Of a DNA stretch of 35,582 bases, positions 33,406 to 35,582 are shown one piece after another; position 1 is the stretch's first letter, and each line of letters opens with the position of its first letter. Under the pieces are notes generated by a model. That model was not told the origin of the DNA and did not search any database. It saw nothing but the letters and a program-made list of their open reading frames with translations. Origin of the DNA: Bacteroidota bacterium (GTDB lineage: Bacteria; Bacteroidota; Bacteroidia; UKL13-3); the NCBI GenBank assembly GCA_947459075.1, contig CANHBJ010000008.1:1-35582 (forward strand). Reading direction: 5' to 3'. The position numbers and the translations under genes were made by a program.

Positions 33406-34767
33406 ATGTGGCATAAAAACATACTTGAAACCATTGGGAATACACCAATGGTAAAACTAAATAATATAACCAAAGATTTACCTTGCACTGTAGTTGCAAA
33501 AATTGAAAGTACCAATCCTGGCAATTCAATAAAAGACCGTATGGCCTTAAAAATGATTGAAGATGCTGAAAAAGAAGGTAAATTAAAACCAGGTTATACC
33601 CTAATTGAAGGAACCAGTGGTAATACTGGAATGGGCTTAGCTATTGCTGCTGTTATAAAAGGTTATCGTTGTGTTTTTACTACAACAGATAAACAAAGTA
33701 AAGAAAAGGTAGACGCATTAAAAGCGTTTGGCGCAGATGTAATTGTTTGCCCAACAGATGTTGACCCTGAAGATCCACGTTCATATTATTCCGTTTCATC
33801 TCGTTTAGAAAAAGAAATTCCCAATTCGTGGAAACCTAATCAATATGATAACTTAAGTAACACTCAGGCTCACTACGAACAAACAGGTCCTGAAATTTGG
33901 GAACAAACAGAAGGTAAAATTACGCACTTAGTTGTAGGTGTTGGTACAGGCGGAACTATTTGTGGAACTGGCAAATACCTGAAGGAAAAAAATCCTAACA
34001 TCAAAATATTAGGGATTGATACCTATGGATCTATTTTTAAAAAATATAAAGAGACAGGTATTTTAGATAAGAACGAAATTTATCCATACATAACTGAAGG
34101 TATAGGTGAAGACTTTTTACCAGCTAATGTAGACTTTAGCATTATAGATCATTTTGAAAAAGTAACAGATAGAGATGCTGCTATTATGACACGCAGGATA
34201 CCTCGCGAAGAAGGGATTTTCGGTGGCAATTCTGCTGGAAGCGCTCTGGCAGGTTTGATGCAAATGCGAGATATGTTTAAACCTGGCGACTTAGTTGTTG
34301 TTATTTTTCATGATCACGGTACACGTTATTTGGGTAAAATGTTTAACGATGATTGGATGCGCGACAGAGGATTTTTGGTTAACAACCACCCAAAAGCCAT
34401 TGATTTAATTGAAGGCCATAAACATTTAAAACTAGTTACTGCAAACATTAATGATAATTTAGGTGATGTGGTAAGTAAAATGCGCAAATTTGATATATCT
34501 CAAATTCCAGTTATTAATGCTGCTGGTGAATTTGTGGGTTCATTAAACGATTCACACTTGTACAGCAAACTAATTGAACATCCGGAATTAAAACTGGCAA
34601 GTGTAGAAGCTGTGGTTCAAAAACCATTTCCATTTGTGCACCCTGAAACCAGTTTAGAAGAGGTGTCAAAGCTCATTAGTAAAGAAAATAATGCTGTATT
34701 AATGCGTAATTTGGTTGGCGATACCCACATCATAACTAAACAAGATGTAATTGATGCTTTAGCCTAA
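33406..34767 (+). CDS. Cystathionine beta-synthase-like PLP enzyme with C-terminal CBS pair
   Basis: This fold-type II PLP enzyme joins serine (or O-acetylserine) to a thiol, making cystathionine or cysteine. Residues 1-320 are catalytic: PLP Lys43 in STNPGNSIKDR, phosphate-pyridoxal loop EGTSGNTGMGLA, GVGTGGTICGTGKYLKE, and FGGNSAGSALAGL. The stretch DLVVVIFHDHGTRYLGKMFNDDWM resembles true CBS more than plain cysteine synthase. Residues of about 335-453 form two CBS domains (LGDVVSKMRKFDISQIPVINAAGEFVGSL and the last 60 residues), possible adenosyl-ligand sensors. There is no N-terminal haem domain. It diverges from amn; a cysteine-synthase role cannot be excluded. Confidence 0.88.
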   Translation: MWHKNILETIGNTPMVKLNNITKDLPCTVVAKIESTNPGNSIKDRMALKMIEDAEKEGKLKPGYTLIEGTSGNTGMGLAIAAVIKGYRCVFTTTDKQSKEKVDALKAFGADVIVCPTDVDPEDPRSYYSVSSRLEKEIPNSWKPNQYDNLSNTQAHYEQTGPEIWEQTEGKITHLVVGVGTGGTICGTGKYLKEKNPNIKILGIDTYGSIFKKYKETGILDKNEIYPYITEGIGEDFLPANVDFSIIDHFEKVTDRDAAIMTRRIPREEGIFGGNSAGSALAGLMQMRDMFKPGDLVVVIFHDHGTRYLGKMFNDDWMRDRGFLVNNHPKAIDLIEGHKHLKLVTANINDNLGDVVSKMRKFDISQIPVINAAGEFVGSLNDSHLYSKLIEHPELKLASVEAVVQKPFPFVHPETSLEEVSKLISKENNAVLMRNLVGDTHIITKQDVIDALA

Positions 34768-34986
34768 TTTATCAATAACCAATAAACGCGGCAACAGATA
34801 AATATTACATTGAGTTTTACCATAAAAAGTTACTTCGCTTACATTAAAACTTAACCTTTTGGAAAAGTCATCTGTTATTTAATAACTATGACGAGTGTGA
34901 TACCTAGGCTTATCATCTATTTTGATAAAAATTTTACCATACGATATAACAGCGTATATTTAAAAAATGGAAGGTTTTTAAAACAC

Positions 34987-35011
34987 AAAGCCCGAACAAA
35001 ATTCGGGCTTT
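34987..35011. terminator. Intrinsic terminator downstream of the CBS-type gene
   Basis: AAAGCCCGAA (34987-34996) pairs with TTCGGGCTTT (35002-35011) around a 5-nt loop CAAAA. It is GC-rich for this genome and symmetrical, though the T-run after it on the plus strand is short. Confidence 0.8.
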
Positions 35012-35329
35012 CATGCACACACAAACAACTAACTAATTATTGAGTTTACCTTTTTAAAAGCAATATCAAATTAGCTTTATTAATTGAGTAGGTAGATTAA
35101 ATTTGTTTCATTTCTGTATATAAAACGATTAACAAGTAAACTTGTACTACCTATTATACAAAATTTACCTGAATACATTGGTAATCAAGACATATAAATA
35201 AATAACCGTTTGGTATAGTTTCATTCATTTCCCTCTATGTTTACTATTTGCTGTTTGAACTACTAAAACCTTAGCCCAATTAAATCATTACAACATGTGT
35301 ATTAAAATAGAGTAATACAACGCATACAA

Positions 35330-35366
35330 AAAAAAGCGCCACATCCAAGGATGTGGCGCTTTTTTT
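35330..35366. terminator. Strong bidirectional terminator
   Basis: AAAAAAGCGCCACATCC pairs with GGATGTGGCGCTTTTTT around a CAAG tetraloop. It has A and T tracts on both sides, so it is the strongest hairpin in the window. It lies 14 bp past the stop codon of the right-edge gene and ends its minus-strand transcript. Confidence 0.93.
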
Positions 35367-35379
35367 GTAGTTATTTAAA

Positions 35380-35582
35380 TTAGTTGTTTACAGTTACTTT
35401 ACCTGCTTTAACTATGTTACCTTCATTGTCTAGTACTTGGTACATGTAAATACCAGCATTGTAGTTACGCACATCAACTTGAGCGTTGTTTAAGTTAAAG
35501 TTAACTGTTTCAATAACGCGACCTGTAATGTCCATCATTTTAACAGCAGTAGCTTTGTTGTAATCAATAGCAAAATTGATTA
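35380..35582 (-). CDS. Partial gene: C-terminus with T9SS type A sorting domain
   Basis: The window's right edge cuts this gene; only the last 67 codons are present. The translation contains ATAVKMMDITGRVIETVNFN, VDVRNYNAGIYMYQVLD and GNIVKAGKVTVNN, then the stop TAA at 35382-35380. This is the classic Por secretion type A C-terminal domain (IxDxxGRxV...LxxGxYxVxxxxxGxxxxxKxxxx), which targets a protein through the T9SS to the cell surface. The mature domain, and so the function, lies beyond the window. It is absent from the ORF track because it is truncated. Confidence 0.9.
   Translation of the reverse strand, partial: INFAIDYNKATAVKMMDITGRVIETVNFNLNNAQVDVRNYNAGIYMYQVLDNEGNIVKAGKVTVNN

Larger units (their letters stand above)
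34768..35379. other. Gene-poor interval of about 600 bp
   Basis: I find no convincing ORF, tRNA or known RNA here on either strand. It contains two strong terminators (34987-35011 and 35330-35366, listed separately) and AT-rich sequence. A short inverted repeat, ACAAGT-AA-ACTTGT, lies at 35132-35145. The 220 bp between the CBS-type stop codon and the first terminator would be an unusually long 3' untranslated region. Confidence 0.6.

Noticed and set aside
1-35582. CRISPR array, prophage, transposon, restriction system or toxin-antitoxin pair
   Set aside because: No spaced direct repeats, integrase, transposase or nuclease genes seen. The only tandem repeat is the spacerless 7-mer at 129-177.

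Overview
The window looks like ordinary, AT-rich chromosomal DNA from a member of the Bacteroidota, probably near the Chitinophagales/Sphingobacteriales/Cytophagales; I cannot place the genus. Evidence for this is a fused LpxC-FabZ gene, a PorX-type response regulator with a PglZ domain, a type IX secretion (T9SS) type B C-terminal domain plus the end of a type A one, TAnnTTTG-type -7 promoter elements, few Shine-Dalgarno sequences, and a short arginine decarboxylase and short AMP nucleosidase. I see no phage, transposase, integrase, CRISPR array or toxin-antitoxin pair.

Layout. 1-131: possible partial minus-strand ORF, then a 7-bp tandem repeat. 185-1891: sodium:solute symporter. 2056-6064 (minus): MsbA-like ABC exporter, FlK-like hotdog thioesterase, SDR with a substituted catalytic motif, and a secreted DUF2911 protein. 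6391-9225: uvrA. 9289-10185 (minus): membrane-anchored coiled-coil protein. 10265-11374: lpxB, then a 46-aa basic protein (minus), a GT2 glycosyltransferase (plus) and an MFS transporter (minus). 13922-17755 (minus): 1277-aa PKD-like T9SS cargo, divergent from mtaB (17791-19098). 19137-21438 (minus): ECF sigma factor, membrane anti-sigma-like protein and a predicted outer-membrane protein. 21654-23057 (minus): arginine decarboxylase. 23170-28334 (minus): HD hydrolase, lpxD, lpxC-fabZ, lpxA and an orphan ABC ATPase in one tight run. 28393-29949: porX. 30163-30235: tRNA-Lys(UUU). 30379-33198 (minus): SRAP peptidase, threonine aldolase, AMP nucleosidase. 33406-34767: cystathionine beta-synthase-like enzyme with CBS domains. 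34768-35379 is gene-poor, and the window ends in the C-terminus of a T9SS type A cargo.

How the genes fit together. The main theme is the cell envelope. Lipid A synthesis is represented by lpxA, lpxC-fabZ, lpxD and lpxB, with an MsbA-like candidate flippase. T9SS is represented by its regulator porX and two cargo-type proteins. An ECF sigma locus probably senses or controls an envelope function. The rest is housekeeping: DNA repair (uvrA, SRAP), tRNA modification (mtaB), nucleotide and amino-acid metabolism. Nothing here is clearly a new system. The best leads are the FlK-like thioesterase beside a Tyr-less SDR, porX divergent from the lipid A operon, the orphan ABC ATPase behind lpxA, the three-gene ECF locus, and two apparently leaderless promoters with identical geometry.
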